64,000 nucleotides of DNA from Pseudaquidulcibacter saccharophilus (GCF_019455445.1 NZ_JAHWUS010000003.1:310001-374000), one strand, 5' to 3'. Counted from the stretch's first letter, positions 28,059 through 36,556 are shown. Made by a program: numbers and translations. The notes: a model not told the origin generated them from the sequence alone.

Positions 28059-29681
28059 ATGCCCAAAACCTCAATCTTGATAAATCAAAAATTTAATGCC
28101 TATGAGGTTGCGCGTCATAATGTTGATTTAGATTATGCTGCGTTGCATGCACATATAAAAAATCCAGATGCAACATATTTACGGTTTCAAAATTTTTTGC
28201 CGACTGTTTTGGTTGGCGTTAATCAAGCCTTTGAACCAGAGGTTCGCGAAAGCTATTGTGAACGGCACGAAATTGCAACTTTGCGCCGCCCAAGCTGTGG
28301 CGGGGCAATTTATTTAGATGATAATCATTTTTGCTTTAGTCTAATAACTAACATTGAAAATCTTGGGTTTAATTTTACTTCTGCGCTGGAAAATAGTGCA
28401 AATTTGGTTGCTAAAGCATTAGAAAATATTGGCGTTAAAAGCCATTTTAAAGCACCAAATGATCTTGAAAATAGCAAAAGCCAAAAGATTGCATCGGTCT
28501 TTGGGAAATTGATTGGCAATAGTTTTTATGTCTTTGTTTCAATAATTAAAAATCTGGATATGAAAACCACTATGCAAGCACTATTAGTGCCTACTGAAAA
28601 GCTAACTGTTACAGGCCTTGAAACCGCAAGTGGACGCATGACCTCGCTAAACAATGAATTGGGGCGTGACATTAGCGATAATGAGATAAAAGCGATAGTT
28701 TCTCAAATCATTGGCACGCATTTTTCTCTGGCAGAGGCGCCAAGCATCCCATTAACAATGCCTGATGATTTTGGTAGTTGGCGTATGGGTGAAAACTCAT
28801 ATGAAACCAAAGATAAGAATAAGGGCGCAACCCTTCGCCTTAATATTGCCTATGAAAGTGATAATGTTAGAGCCATTAAATTTGCGACAGACGGGCATTT
28901 TACACCTGATGATGCATTGAAAAATCTATGTAAAATCGCATCTGGGCATTCGATTACAGAATTGCCAAAAATTGCCAAAGATTTTTTCAACATAAATCAA
29001 ATTGAGTTTGTTGGTTTTAATCGTGGCGATATAGAGATGCTAATTAAGCGTGCGCTTGCCAAATGGGAAATAAAAAATTTATTCCAGCTAAATAATGATG
29101 AAGCTACTTCAATAATGCTTGCTGGTGAAAATATTGATGCAAACTCAATCCTTGAGACTGCTAGTGTGATGTTGGTACCCTATTGTGCCAAACCTAACTG
29201 GTGCAAATGGCGTCATACAATTGACTGTATCGAATGTGGCAAGTGTGAAGTAGGGGACGCCTATAAAATGGCGCGTGAGCGTAATTTAGAAGTTGTTACC
29301 ATCATGAATTATGAGCATTTAGTTGATACTTTGGGGAAAATGAAACAAGCCAATGTTTCATCTTATGTGGGCATGTGCTGTGGCGAGTTTTTCTTGAAAA
29401 GGCATCACGCATTTCGTGACTGTGGTATGGATGCAGTTTTAATTGATATAGAGGGTGCTAATTGTTACGAATTAAATGAAGAGCACCTTGCATATCAAGG
29501 TGCATTCAAAGCCGAAGCCATGCTTGACTTGCCCATTGTCGAGAAGATTATGAATGAAGTGCCGGTTAGGGATATTGCAACAAAAACTTGTATTACCGGT
29601 CTTATAAAACGCCCGCATGAAATTTATGGGCCAAAACATGATTGCAGCTTTTGTAATAACAATAAAAAACGCGCCCAATAA
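28059..29681 (+). CDS. Lipoate-ligase-like domain fused to a Cys-rich DUF116-like domain
   Basis: The protein is 540 aa. Residues 1-230 resemble LplA, with RRPSCGGAIYLDD at 77-88 (the usual GGG is CGG) and a Lys at 143 in SQKIAS at the position of the catalytic lysine. The usual HxGTLL strand is degenerate (VFVSIIKNLD). Residues about 235-340 match the small C-terminal LplB-type domain. From about 370 the sequence turns Cys-rich, with C376, C382, C390, C393, C396, C440, C441, C455 and C469, like DUF116, followed by C511, C529 and C532. That pattern suggests an Fe-S cluster or redox role. It converges on the lbpA gene. It could modify or sense lipoyl-LbpA; the function is unknown. Confidence 0.75.
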   Translation: MPKTSILINQKFNAYEVARHNVDLDYAALHAHIKNPDATYLRFQNFLPTVLVGVNQAFEPEVRESYCERHEIATLRRPSCGGAIYLDDNHFCFSLITNIENLGFNFTSALENSANLVAKALENIGVKSHFKAPNDLENSKSQKIASVFGKLIGNSFYVFVSIIKNLDMKTTMQALLVPTEKLTVTGLETASGRMTSLNNELGRDISDNEIKAIVSQIIGTHFSLAEAPSIPLTMPDDFGSWRMGENSYETKDKNKGATLRLNIAYESDNVRAIKFATDGHFTPDDALKNLCKIASGHSITELPKIAKDFFNINQIEFVGFNRGDIEMLIKRALAKWEIKNLFQLNNDEATSIMLAGENIDANSILETASVMLVPYCAKPNWCKWRHTIDCIECGKCEVGDAYKMARERNLEVVTIMNYEHLVDTLGKMKQANVSSYVGMCCGEFFLKRHHAFRDCGMDAVLIDIEGANCYELNEEHLAYQGAFKAEAMLDLPIVEKIMNEVPVRDIATKTCITGLIKRPHEIYGPKHDCSFCNNNKKRAQ

Positions 29682-29690
29682 AGGGCGCGT
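29669..29690 (-). terminator. Terminator of the lbpA transcript, overlapping the stop codon of the convergent gene
   Basis: ACGCGCCC-aataaa-GGGCGCGT is an 8-bp perfect stem. On the minus strand it is followed by a T-run (complement of AATAAAAAAC), so it terminates transcription coming from lbpA. The stop codon of the upstream plus-strand ligase/DUF116 gene lies in its loop region. It is weak on the plus strand. Confidence 0.85.
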
Positions 29691-29713
29691 CTCGATGGAA
29701 CTTTTAAAAATTA

Positions 29714-30154
29714 TTATGCGCAGCCAGCAAAACCATCGGCAGCCATTTTTTCTTCATATGGCGCGCCAACATCTGTTCCTTTGGTAAGGCCACCTTTTAC
29801 TTCATCCCAATTTGCTGGTTGTAAAATTACCATCCAGCCAGCATCATAGGGGTCAGAGTTTGCGGTATTTGGTTTGGCCATTAAATCCGTATTGACCTCA
29901 ACCACTTCACCAGCAGCAAGCGACTTTGCAGGGCCAACCCATTTTCCAGATTCGATGGTTGCGCATGATTTGCCTGCATCAACGCTTTTTCCAACTTTTT
30001 TAGGCGTAAAAGCAACAATTTCACCGGCAAGAGCGGTTGCAACAGAAGTCATTCCAAGTTTCACTCTGCCATCGCCCAATTCACGAAACCAAATATGGTT
30101 TGGAACATCATATAATAAATCATCTGGTAAATTGCATCCGCGTACAATTGTCAT
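29714..30154 (-). CDS. lbpA: LbpA-type lipoate-binding protein (GcvH-like)
   Basis: This 146-aa protein has a lipoyl-domain fold like glycine cleavage H protein. The candidate lipoyl lysine is K71 in TIESGKWVGP, which replaces the ESVKAAS seen in GcvH. Then GEVVEVN and NSDPYDAGWMV follow as in H proteins. Cys7, Cys64 and Cys145 (FAGCA) are also present. It lacks glycine-cleavage neighbours (gcvT, gcvP). LbpA proteins carry sulfur on lipoate in sHdr-type sulfur oxidation. Neighbouring DsrE and TusA genes and a lipoate assembly operon support that role. There is no sHdr gene in this window. Confidence 0.85.
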   Translation of the reverse strand: MTIVRGCNLPDDLLYDVPNHIWFRELGDGRVKLGMTSVATALAGEIVAFTPKKVGKSVDAGKSCATIESGKWVGPAKSLAAGEVVEVNTDLMAKPNTANSDPYDAGWMVILQPANWDEVKGGLTKGTDVGAPYEEKMAADGFAGCA

Positions 30155-30286
30155 TGTATTCTTCCTATTAAAGCATCAGAAAATGATATTAATATCAATT
30201 TCTAATATTATAAACAACGCTAATATATTAACAATGTGACGGAAAAGCGCAATCATGTATTTTACTGCGATTTCCGCCAAATTGAC

Positions 30287-30664
30287 TTAATATGTAAGAA
30301 CTTTGACGTCTTCTTCCATAATTTGTTCAATTACATATGCGCCGCCAACAACGCCTTCACATTCAGGGATAAGATCGTCTTCAGTCATGTCGAACAAATC
30401 AAGGTTTGGTGTACAAGAATAGAATTTTGCGCCCGCGTCAGCAGCGTCCTTGATAAACTCATAAACAGATTTTGGTGAGCCTTCTTTGACGAAAAGTTTT
30501 TCGGCAACACCTTTTTTCATAAGGCGCCCTGCGGTTGCTGTGCAAATAACCTCTACCTCATAATCCATTGCTGCTGCAACGGTCGCTTGAAAGAAAGGTG
30601 CGCCCAATTCTTCGCCGTTACGTGGATCGGTATTTGCCAATATTATCATTAACTTGCTTGCCAT
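30287..30664 (-). CDS. DsrE-family sulfur carrier-like protein
   Basis: Started at ATG 30664, behind a TGGAGGATAAA ribosome-binding site, the protein is 125 aa (MASKLMIILANTDPRNGEE). It has a DsrE/DsrF-like Rossmann fold. Cys84 in FYSCTPNLDLF aligns with the conserved sulfur-carrying Cys of DsrE3A-type proteins (compare ACQMTMDLF in the second DsrE gene of this window). C41 and C102 are additional. It is upstream of lbpA with a 132-bp gap that probably holds the lbpA promoter. It may hand persulfide sulfur to TusA or LbpA. Confidence 0.8.
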   Translation of the reverse strand: MASKLMIILANTDPRNGEELGAPFFQATVAAAMDYEVEVICTATAGRLMKKGVAEKLFVKEGSPKSVYEFIKDAADAGAKFYSCTPNLDLFDMTEDDLIPECEGVVGGAYVIEQIMEEDVKVLTY

Positions 30665-30725
30665 TTTATCCTCCAGGAAATTGTATATAAAAATTAAATT
30701 ATATCCTAAAAAACTAATATAAAAA

Positions 30726-30763
30726 TAGATTTTATGGGCGCTTTTAAAGGCGCCCATAATCTA
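30726..30763 (-). terminator. Terminator after the FadL-type gene
   Basis: The minus strand reads TAGAT-TATGGGCGC, a CTTTAAAA-type loop, GCGCCCATA-ATCTA, then T-rich sequence. It ends the transcript from the outer-membrane protein gene and separates it from the dsrE-like gene. Confidence 0.85.
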
Positions 30764-30774
30764 CTGAGGGGTTG

Positions 30775-32097
30775 TTATTTACCGAACTTATGTACCCAGC
30801 CAAAAGTTACTTCTAACTGATGCATATAAAGTTCATTGGTGTGGTAAGGGTTTGCCCCAGCGGGAGTGACTTCAATACCTCTAACTTTGGATTCAGGAGA
30901 ATAGGTAATGCCAAAGTCAAATGAATTTGCGTCACTAGTTTTGTAATTTAAGCCACCTGCAAGGTGAAGTTTTTGAACACCCGGTGCAAGAATGTTAAGG
31001 GTTACATCTTCAGGACCAATTGGGTTATTGTTTGAAGAAATACCGCCACGTAATGTGATTGCATCGTTTAATTTATGGATGACACCAAGTTTGTAAACAT
31101 CAACATCATCCCATCCAAATCCTGGTCCACCTGCCATACCAAACCATGCAGGCGCAGATGTAGAATTACCAATTGCGCCAACATCAGAATAGCCGATATG
31201 ACGATATGCTAATAAAAATTTGGTGTTGTCATTAAGTTTATATGCAAAACCAACATTTAAATCATCGGGAATGTCAAAATCTCCACGATCGGCAAACAAA
31301 CCAGAATATGATTTAAAGCGAGACATGTTGATTTTTGGCTGATAAGAAATGCCAAGGTCAAGATTAGGTGTTAAATTTGCTTGTAGACCAAGTTTAACGC
31401 CAAAACCATGAGAATCATCAAATCCATTATTGGTCATATAGCCTGGAGTTGCACCATACATCGCGCCCATTTGGTCAAACATGCCAAGGCCGTATGATTT
31501 AAACATTTGATAAGCAAACATTGGTGAAATGCCAACTGTAACCTTATCGTTTAGTTTACGTGCATAAGTTGCGCTTACAAACAATTGTGTAAGGTTAACA
31601 CCAACTTTGCCGCCGCAGAAAACACCTTCACACGGCATTGATGTTTCAGGTGATGTGTAAACGGTGCGTGCAAGCTTATCATTATATGATGTTGTCATGC
31701 CGCCGTTGCCGTACATGTTAACTGCAAATGCAGACATATCATCAATCTGGCGTACATAACCGAATGCAGGGACGGGGAAATAATTAAGGCTGCTTTCAAC
31801 CTTGCCATCCGGTGTAAACGATGGGTAGCCTGTTTGTGTTGTTCCTTTAAAGCCACGTACAGGATTGAATAAAGTTGCGCTTAGTGCAAGTTCATCACCA
31901 ATACCAACAATCCCTGCGGGGTTTAATGATGCGCCCATTGCATCATCTGCTGCGGCAACATCGGCGCCAGCAACAGCTTTTGATTTTGCGCCCGCGCCAT
32001 TTTGAAAATAACCTTCTGTCGCAAAAGCAGGTGCGCCATAAACAAGGCATGCGACAGCAGATGCCATTAAGGCATTTCTTAAACTTATATTTTTCAT
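30775..32097 (-). CDS. FadL/TodX-family outer membrane transport protein
   Basis: This 440-aa protein has a signal peptide (LRNALMASAVACLVYGAPAFA) and the FadL-family N-terminal hatch signature (NGAGAKSKAVAGADVAAADDA with SLNPAGI). A long C-terminal beta-barrel ends in an aromatic/basic strand (FGWVHKFGK). FadL proteins admit hydrophobic compounds across the outer membrane. Its placement between tusA and dsrE genes suggests it may import a hydrophobic sulfur-containing substrate, but that is inference; FadL members also import fatty acids and aromatics. Confidence 0.85.
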   Translation of the reverse strand: MKNISLRNALMASAVACLVYGAPAFATEGYFQNGAGAKSKAVAGADVAAADDAMGASLNPAGIVGIGDELALSATLFNPVRGFKGTTQTGYPSFTPDGKVESSLNYFPVPAFGYVRQIDDMSAFAVNMYGNGGMTTSYNDKLARTVYTSPETSMPCEGVFCGGKVGVNLTQLFVSATYARKLNDKVTVGISPMFAYQMFKSYGLGMFDQMGAMYGATPGYMTNNGFDDSHGFGVKLGLQANLTPNLDLGISYQPKINMSRFKSYSGLFADRGDFDIPDDLNVGFAYKLNDNTKFLLAYRHIGYSDVGAIGNSTSAPAWFGMAGGPGFGWDDVDVYKLGVIHKLNDAITLRGGISSNNNPIGPEDVTLNILAPGVQKLHLAGGLNYKTSDANSFDFGITYSPESKVRGIEVTPAGANPYHTNELYMHQLEVTFGWVHKFGK

Positions 32098-32141
32098 TGT
32101 ATTCTCCTAATTTACATTAGAGAGGTGGGATAAATTGATGA

Positions 32142-32369
32142 TTAGGCAGATTTTTTAATCAGGAATTTAAAGACACCATCGCCTTCAGATTGTTCAACAA
32201 TTTCATTTCCGGTTGTTCGGCAAAATGCCGCGAAATCTTTCACCGAGCCAGGATCCGTTGCCAGAACTTCTAATACTTGTCCTGCTTCAAGAGTTTGCAA
32301 CATTTTTTTTGTTTTTAGGATTGGTAGCGGACAGTTTAGACCTTTTGCGTCAAGAAGTTGGTCAGCCAT
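32142..32369 (-). CDS. tusA: TusA-family sulfur carrier protein
   Basis: The protein is 75 aa. LDAKGLNCPLPILKTKK has the CPxP motif, with Cys13 as the sulfur carrier. The start has a good AAAGGAAAT box. TusA relays persulfide sulfur from rhodanese or DsrE-type proteins. It is 19 nt downstream of the DsrE3A-like gene, the dsrE-tusA pair typical of sulfur-oxidation clusters. Confidence 0.93.
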   Translation of the reverse strand: MADQLLDAKGLNCPLPILKTKKMLQTLEAGQVLEVLATDPGSVKDFAAFCRTTGNEIVEQSEGDGVFKFLIKKSA

Positions 32370-32388
32370 TTTATTTCCTTTCTTCTCG

Positions 32389-32886
32389 TTAGATATACAA
32401 ATTTATATGAGACTTTAATGCAGTTTCCATGTAGCTAGCAGCACCGCCATATTCGACGCCGTCAATCATATCTTCGTGTTTGTATTCAAACAGATCCATG
32501 GTCATTTGGCAGGCGATAATGCGCACGTCAGAAAGAATTGCGGCTTCACGTAATTCTTCGATGGAAGCGACCCCTTTTTTCTTAATCATGTCTTTCATCA
32601 TTGATGAAGTAAGGTCGGTCATGCCGGGAAGGGCGCCAAGAAGATTTGGCATTTGCATATGACCGCCACCCATTGGCATTTCCATTGCAGGATTGCCCAA
32701 AGTGGATACTTTCAAATTTAGGTCTTTTTTCAAAAGTCCAAGACCATAAAAAGTGAAGAACATTGTAACTTCAACATCCATTGCAGCCGCAGTTGTGGCC
32801 AAAATGAACGGAGGGTAGCCCCAGTCCAAGGTTCCTTTAGTAACAATGATAGACATTGATTTGGGATTGATTATATTTTCTGTCAC
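32389..32886 (-). CDS. DsrE3A-type sulfur transfer protein
   Basis: The protein is 165 aa from a GTG start with GGAGG 6 nt upstream (MTENIINPKSMSIIVTKG). The conserved Cys126 lies in IIACQMTMDLF, the signature Cys of DsrE3A-type proteins. Met- and Gly-rich segment PMGGGHMQMPNLLG lies at residues 71-84. It is the first gene of the transcript followed by tusA and the FadL gene. DsrE3A proteins bind and transfer sulfane sulfur together with TusA. Confidence 0.87.
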   Translation of the reverse strand: MTENIINPKSMSIIVTKGTLDWGYPPFILATTAAAMDVEVTMFFTFYGLGLLKKDLNLKVSTLGNPAMEMPMGGGHMQMPNLLGALPGMTDLTSSMMKDMIKKKGVASIEELREAAILSDVRIIACQMTMDLFEYKHEDMIDGVEYGGAASYMETALKSHINLYI

Positions 32887-33200
32887 TTTTTCCCTCCAGT
32901 AAGGAGCAAGATATTTGTTGAATGCCCCTTATTCATACGAATTGAGAATCCATAACCACCCGGGCTATAAAAACTCTAGAACATTCCAACCTTGCAACAA
33001 TGTTGCTTATGACGTGTTTTTTCTAATATTCAGCGATTAGAAAAAAATATTTTCCAACCGCATAAGAATCTTGTAGCATAAAATTATAACTTGCGCATTT
33101 TAGAAAAACCTAATTTTGATGCGACATTTTGTAGTAGTTATTAGAATATTCTTATGAAATTGAATTGGCATACAAAAATTGCGCTTTTAAAAGGCTTGCT
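32887..33200. promoter_or_regulatory. Divergent promoter region of the dsrE3A-like and HDAC-like genes
   Basis: The gap of about 314 bp between divergent genes is strongly AT-rich. It contains an 11-bp inverted repeat (TTTTTTCTAAT-attcagcg-ATTAGAAAAAA, 33017-33046) and a dyad AGAATATTCT (33142-33151). Either could be an operator. The region most likely carries promoters in both directions. Confidence 0.5.
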
Positions 33201-34304
33201 ATGAATAGTTTTTTTGTTTCAAATCGCTATTTTTATTCTGCTGAGTGGGCTTCTAATCATCCACTAGCAATCTCACGGCAAACTAAGTTTTACGATTTAT
33301 GTCAAGTTTTAGGGTGGTTGCCAAAAGAAAAAATATTGCAGTGCAATGCTTTGGGTGAGGAAAAAATTGCCGCAATCCATGATTATGATTATGTAATAAC
33401 CCTTAAAAAAGCCTCTAGTGGGATAATTATTGATCCTGATGTTCGACTAAAGTATAATATTGGCAATTTTGAAAATCCAATTTTTTCTGGAATTTATGAA
33501 CGCGCTGCCGCGTCGGTTGGTGGCTCGGTTGCTGCTGCTAATGCTGTTATGAATGGTGGAATTGCTTTTCACCCTGCAGGTGGGACACACCATGGTAAAC
33601 GTAATAAGGCATCGGGTTTTTGCTATTTTAACGATCCAATATTCGCGATTAAAACCTTTATTGATAATGGTTTTTCACGGGTAGCATATGTTGATTTGGA
33701 TGCCCATCATGGTGACGGCGTTGAAGAATATTTTAAAAATGACGACCGTGTTTTTATTTCATCAATTCATGAGGAGAATCGATGGCCACATAGTGGGAAA
33801 CTAGACAGTAATATAAAGGGACACATAATAAATATACCAGTAAGTTCTGGAATAAATGACGATGAATATAACCTTATTGTGGATGCCCTATATATAAATG
33901 TGTGTAAGTTTGCGCCACAAGCGATCGTGGTTACGGCTGGCGCTGATTGCCTTAATGGCGACCCATTATCAAAAATGGAAATTTCCAATGTTGCATTCTG
34001 GAATGCAGTGCAGAGATTTTGTTCGCTTGCGCCGGCACGGGTGGTTCTTGGTGGTGGTGGTTATAATCCATGGACCGTCACGAGGGGGTGGGCAGGATTA
34101 TGGGCAAAGATAAATGGCTATGAAATCCCTGCAATATTACCCATTGAAATTAAAGAAATGTTTGCCGCAATGTCATGTGACTTGATAGATGATGACGAGG
34201 TTAATCCTGAATGGTTAGACACAATAATCGATAAGGAAAATCATGGTGACATTAGGACGCACTTTATTGAATTATCCTATAAAATAAGGGATTTTGCAGG
34301 ATAG
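33201..34304 (+). CDS. Histone-deacetylase-fold deacylase (AcuC/HDAC superfamily)
   Basis: The protein is 367 aa (MNSFFVSNRYFYSAEWASNH). It has HDAC-family motifs: FHPAGGTHHGKRNKASGF (catalytic His pair H130, H131), VAYVDLDAHHGDGVEE (zinc ligands D167, H169), GADCLNGDPL (third zinc ligand Asp) and VLGGGGYNP. The superfamily includes acetoin-utilization AcuC and polyamine deacetylases; the substrate cannot be told here. It sits between the sulfur genes (divergent) and the lipoate-assembly operon (same strand, 105-bp gap). A link to lysine acylation of LbpA is speculative. Confidence 0.85.
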   Translation: MNSFFVSNRYFYSAEWASNHPLAISRQTKFYDLCQVLGWLPKEKILQCNALGEEKIAAIHDYDYVITLKKASSGIIIDPDVRLKYNIGNFENPIFSGIYERAAASVGGSVAAANAVMNGGIAFHPAGGTHHGKRNKASGFCYFNDPIFAIKTFIDNGFSRVAYVDLDAHHGDGVEEYFKNDDRVFISSIHEENRWPHSGKLDSNIKGHIINIPVSSGINDDEYNLIVDALYINVCKFAPQAIVVTAGADCLNGDPLSKMEISNVAFWNAVQRFCSLAPARVVLGGGGYNPWTVTRGWAGLWAKINGYEIPAILPIEIKEMFAAMSCDLIDDDEVNPEWLDTIIDKENHGDIRTHFIELSYKIRDFAG

Positions 34305-34409
34305 GCGTTGTGTTGCAATGATAAAATGTTTAGCGAAAATGCATATTTTAGCATATTATAAAAAAATAATTTAACACGCTAATAAATATATTAAAAATGT
34401 GAGGCGTTT

Positions 34410-35438
34410 ATGAGCTGGATAGACAATCTCAAAAAGATTGAAGCGTTTGAACGTGCAGAGTTTGACCCTGCTTTGGTTGCCAAAATGGAGGCGCGAGGGG
34501 CAAGTTCATATTCGAAAATTCGCTTCTCAAGCCCAACATTTAAAGAGTATGAATCAGATGAAATTTCCGGATGCGGTAAAAATTCATTTCCGGCATTTTC
34601 TATTACTGCTGCGGGGTGCGCACTAAATTGCGATCATTGCCAGAAGAAAATTCTTGAACCGATGATACCGGCAACTAAGCCAGAGATTTTGGATCAAAAA
34701 GTCCGTGATATGGTTATGTTACAAGGGCTACAAGGATTTTTGTTATCTGGAGGTTCCGATAAAAAGAATGAAATCAATTATGAAAGATTTTATCCAGTTA
34801 TAGAGGGTTTAAAACGTGATTTTCCTGAGATGAAAATTGCTATTCATACTGCGTTGCTTGATGAAAAGGCGGCAAAACGTATGGAGGCTGCGGGCGTAGA
34901 TACTGCAATGACCGATATAATAGGGGCGCAGGAAACCATTAATCAGGTTTATCATCTAGACCGTAGCGTTGATGATTTTGAGCAAACCTTGGCGGCATTA
35001 TGCACCACAAAAATGGATATTGTTCCGCATATTGTCATTGGTCTGCATTATGGAAAAATATTGGGCGAAGCCAGCGCCTTAGAGATGGTGGCGCGTTACC
35101 CTGTTAATTCGCTGGTTTTGGTGGTTATTATGCCATTTTATGCCAAACCGAATACTTTTACTGTTCCCGATACCACCGAAGTTGGTGAATTTTTCTTAAA
35201 AGCGCGCGATAAAATGGGGCAACGTAAATTATTGCTTGGTTGCGCCCGCCCACCAGGGGTTCACAAACTTGTTACCGATGCCTATGCCATAATGGCAGGA
35301 GTTGATGGTATTGCGTTCCCGGCGGATGGCGCCGTAAGTGTTGCCAAAATGATTGGTCGCGAATTTGAACTTGCCTATTCATGCTGTTCAATCAAGGTTG
35401 GTGGTGATTTAAATATCAGAAAGGCATGTGCCGCATAA
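34410..35438 (+). CDS. Radical SAM lipoyl-assembly enzyme, LipS1-like
   Basis: The protein is 342 aa. The radical SAM cluster motif is C70-C74-C77 (GCALNCDHCQKK, CX3CX2C), with C55 just before and Cys residues in LLGCARPP and AYSCCSIKV at the C-terminal end, which could ligate a second cluster. It resembles the biotin-synthase-like protein used with LipS2 to insert sulfur into octanoyl-LbpA. The assignment to LipS1 rests on gene order (lipS1-lipT-lipS2-sLpl) and on the motifs. Its stop shares one base with the next start (TAATG). Confidence 0.75.
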   Translation: MSWIDNLKKIEAFERAEFDPALVAKMEARGASSYSKIRFSSPTFKEYESDEISGCGKNSFPAFSITAAGCALNCDHCQKKILEPMIPATKPEILDQKVRDMVMLQGLQGFLLSGGSDKKNEINYERFYPVIEGLKRDFPEMKIAIHTALLDEKAAKRMEAAGVDTAMTDIIGAQETINQVYHLDRSVDDFEQTLAALCTTKMDIVPHIVIGLHYGKILGEASALEMVARYPVNSLVLVVIMPFYAKPNTFTVPDTTEVGEFFLKARDKMGQRKLLLGCARPPGVHKLVTDAYAIMAGVDGIAFPADGAVSVAKMIGREFELAYSCCSIKVGGDLNIRKACAA

Positions 35439-36556
35439 TGACAATGCAATGCCAAAATTGTGATGTATTGGTTATCGGCCTCGGCCCTGCGGGTGCTGTT
35501 GCTGCAGCCGAAGCGGCAAAAGCTGGTTTGAAAACTATTGGCTTTGACGGAAAGTCACGGGCGGGATACCCGGTGCAATGTGCGGAATTTGTGCCATCAT
35601 TGTTAACCAATGAAACATTGGCGGCATATCACCAATCACAGCAATTAATTGATAAAATGGTGACTTTTGTAGAAGATGAATTGCCAGATGAAAAAATTCC
35701 ATTTTCTGGGCGAATTATTGACCGTGAAAAATTTGATGCCGAACTTTGTGAGATTGCAAAAAACTGCGGGGCAGAGCTTCATTTTGGTAAAAAACTTATC
35801 AAACTTGATGGCAATAAAGCCGTATTTAGTGACGGCACATCAGTAATTGCGAAAGTGATAATTGGCGCTGATGGGCCGCATTCATTCGTTGGAAAATCTG
35901 TTGGGCTTATCAATAATGAAACCCTTGAAACTAGACAGATTACAATACAATTATTAAGCCCAATAAAATCAACAGACATCTATTTATCCGCAAAATATAT
36001 TGGCGGTTATGGTTGGTTGTTTCCGAAAAATGAAACTGCCAATCTTGGAATTGGTGTCGCGCATGAAAAGCGTCATCTTTTAAAACCATTATTGGAAGAA
36101 TTACACTCGCGTTTAATTGCCGAAGGACGTGTTGGTAGTGAGATACTATATACAACAGGCGGTGCAATTCCGGTTGGTGGTATGATAAAACCTTACGCGA
36201 AATCTGGTGATGCAACAATCATCCTTGCTGGTGATGCTGCGGGTCTTACTAATCCTATAAGTGGCGCAGGGATTCCTGCGGCAGTAGTTTCAGGGCGCAT
36301 GGCGGGGGAAACCGCTGCTAGCCTATTAAATGGAAATATTGAAGCTGCTGAAGATTACGAACAAGAATTACATGAATTATTTGGTACGTCATTAAAACGT
36401 GCGCGTGCCCATTTTGAAAAACTATTGGCAATTCATAAAGACGGTGTCCCAAATCCTGCGCAATTGCGTAATGGTTGGATTGCCTATGACGAATATTGGT
36501 CTGAAAAATTTAATAATGACGCGAAAGGCGAGACATATGACCTGCTTGAAGCCTGA
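35438..36556 (+). CDS. FAD-dependent oxidoreductase, LipT-like (geranylgeranyl-reductase family)
   Basis: From ATG 35438 the protein is 372 aa (MTMQCQNCDVLVIG); it has the dinucleotide-binding GLGPAGAVAAAEAAKAG near residue 14, GADGPHSFVGKSVG, and the LAGDAAGLTNPISGAGIPAA motif of the GGR-type FAD family. Such proteins reduce double bonds or supply electrons. In lipoate-assembly clusters a protein of this type lies between lipS1 and lipS2. It is coupled to the upstream gene (TAATG) and overlaps the next by 20 nt. Confidence 0.75.
   Translation: MTMQCQNCDVLVIGLGPAGAVAAAEAAKAGLKTIGFDGKSRAGYPVQCAEFVPSLLTNETLAAYHQSQQLIDKMVTFVEDELPDEKIPFSGRIIDREKFDAELCEIAKNCGAELHFGKKLIKLDGNKAVFSDGTSVIAKVIIGADGPHSFVGKSVGLINNETLETRQITIQLLSPIKSTDIYLSAKYIGGYGWLFPKNETANLGIGVAHEKRHLLKPLLEELHSRLIAEGRVGSEILYTTGGAIPVGGMIKPYAKSGDATIILAGDAAGLTNPISGAGIPAAVVSGRMAGETAASLLNGNIEAAEDYEQELHELFGTSLKRARAHFEKLLAIHKDGVPNPAQLRNGWIAYDEYWSEKFNNDAKGETYDLLEA

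Noticed and set aside
29714-30154. Glycine cleavage H protein
   Set aside because: The neighbours are sulfur-transfer genes, not gcvT/gcvP, and the lipoyl site context differs.
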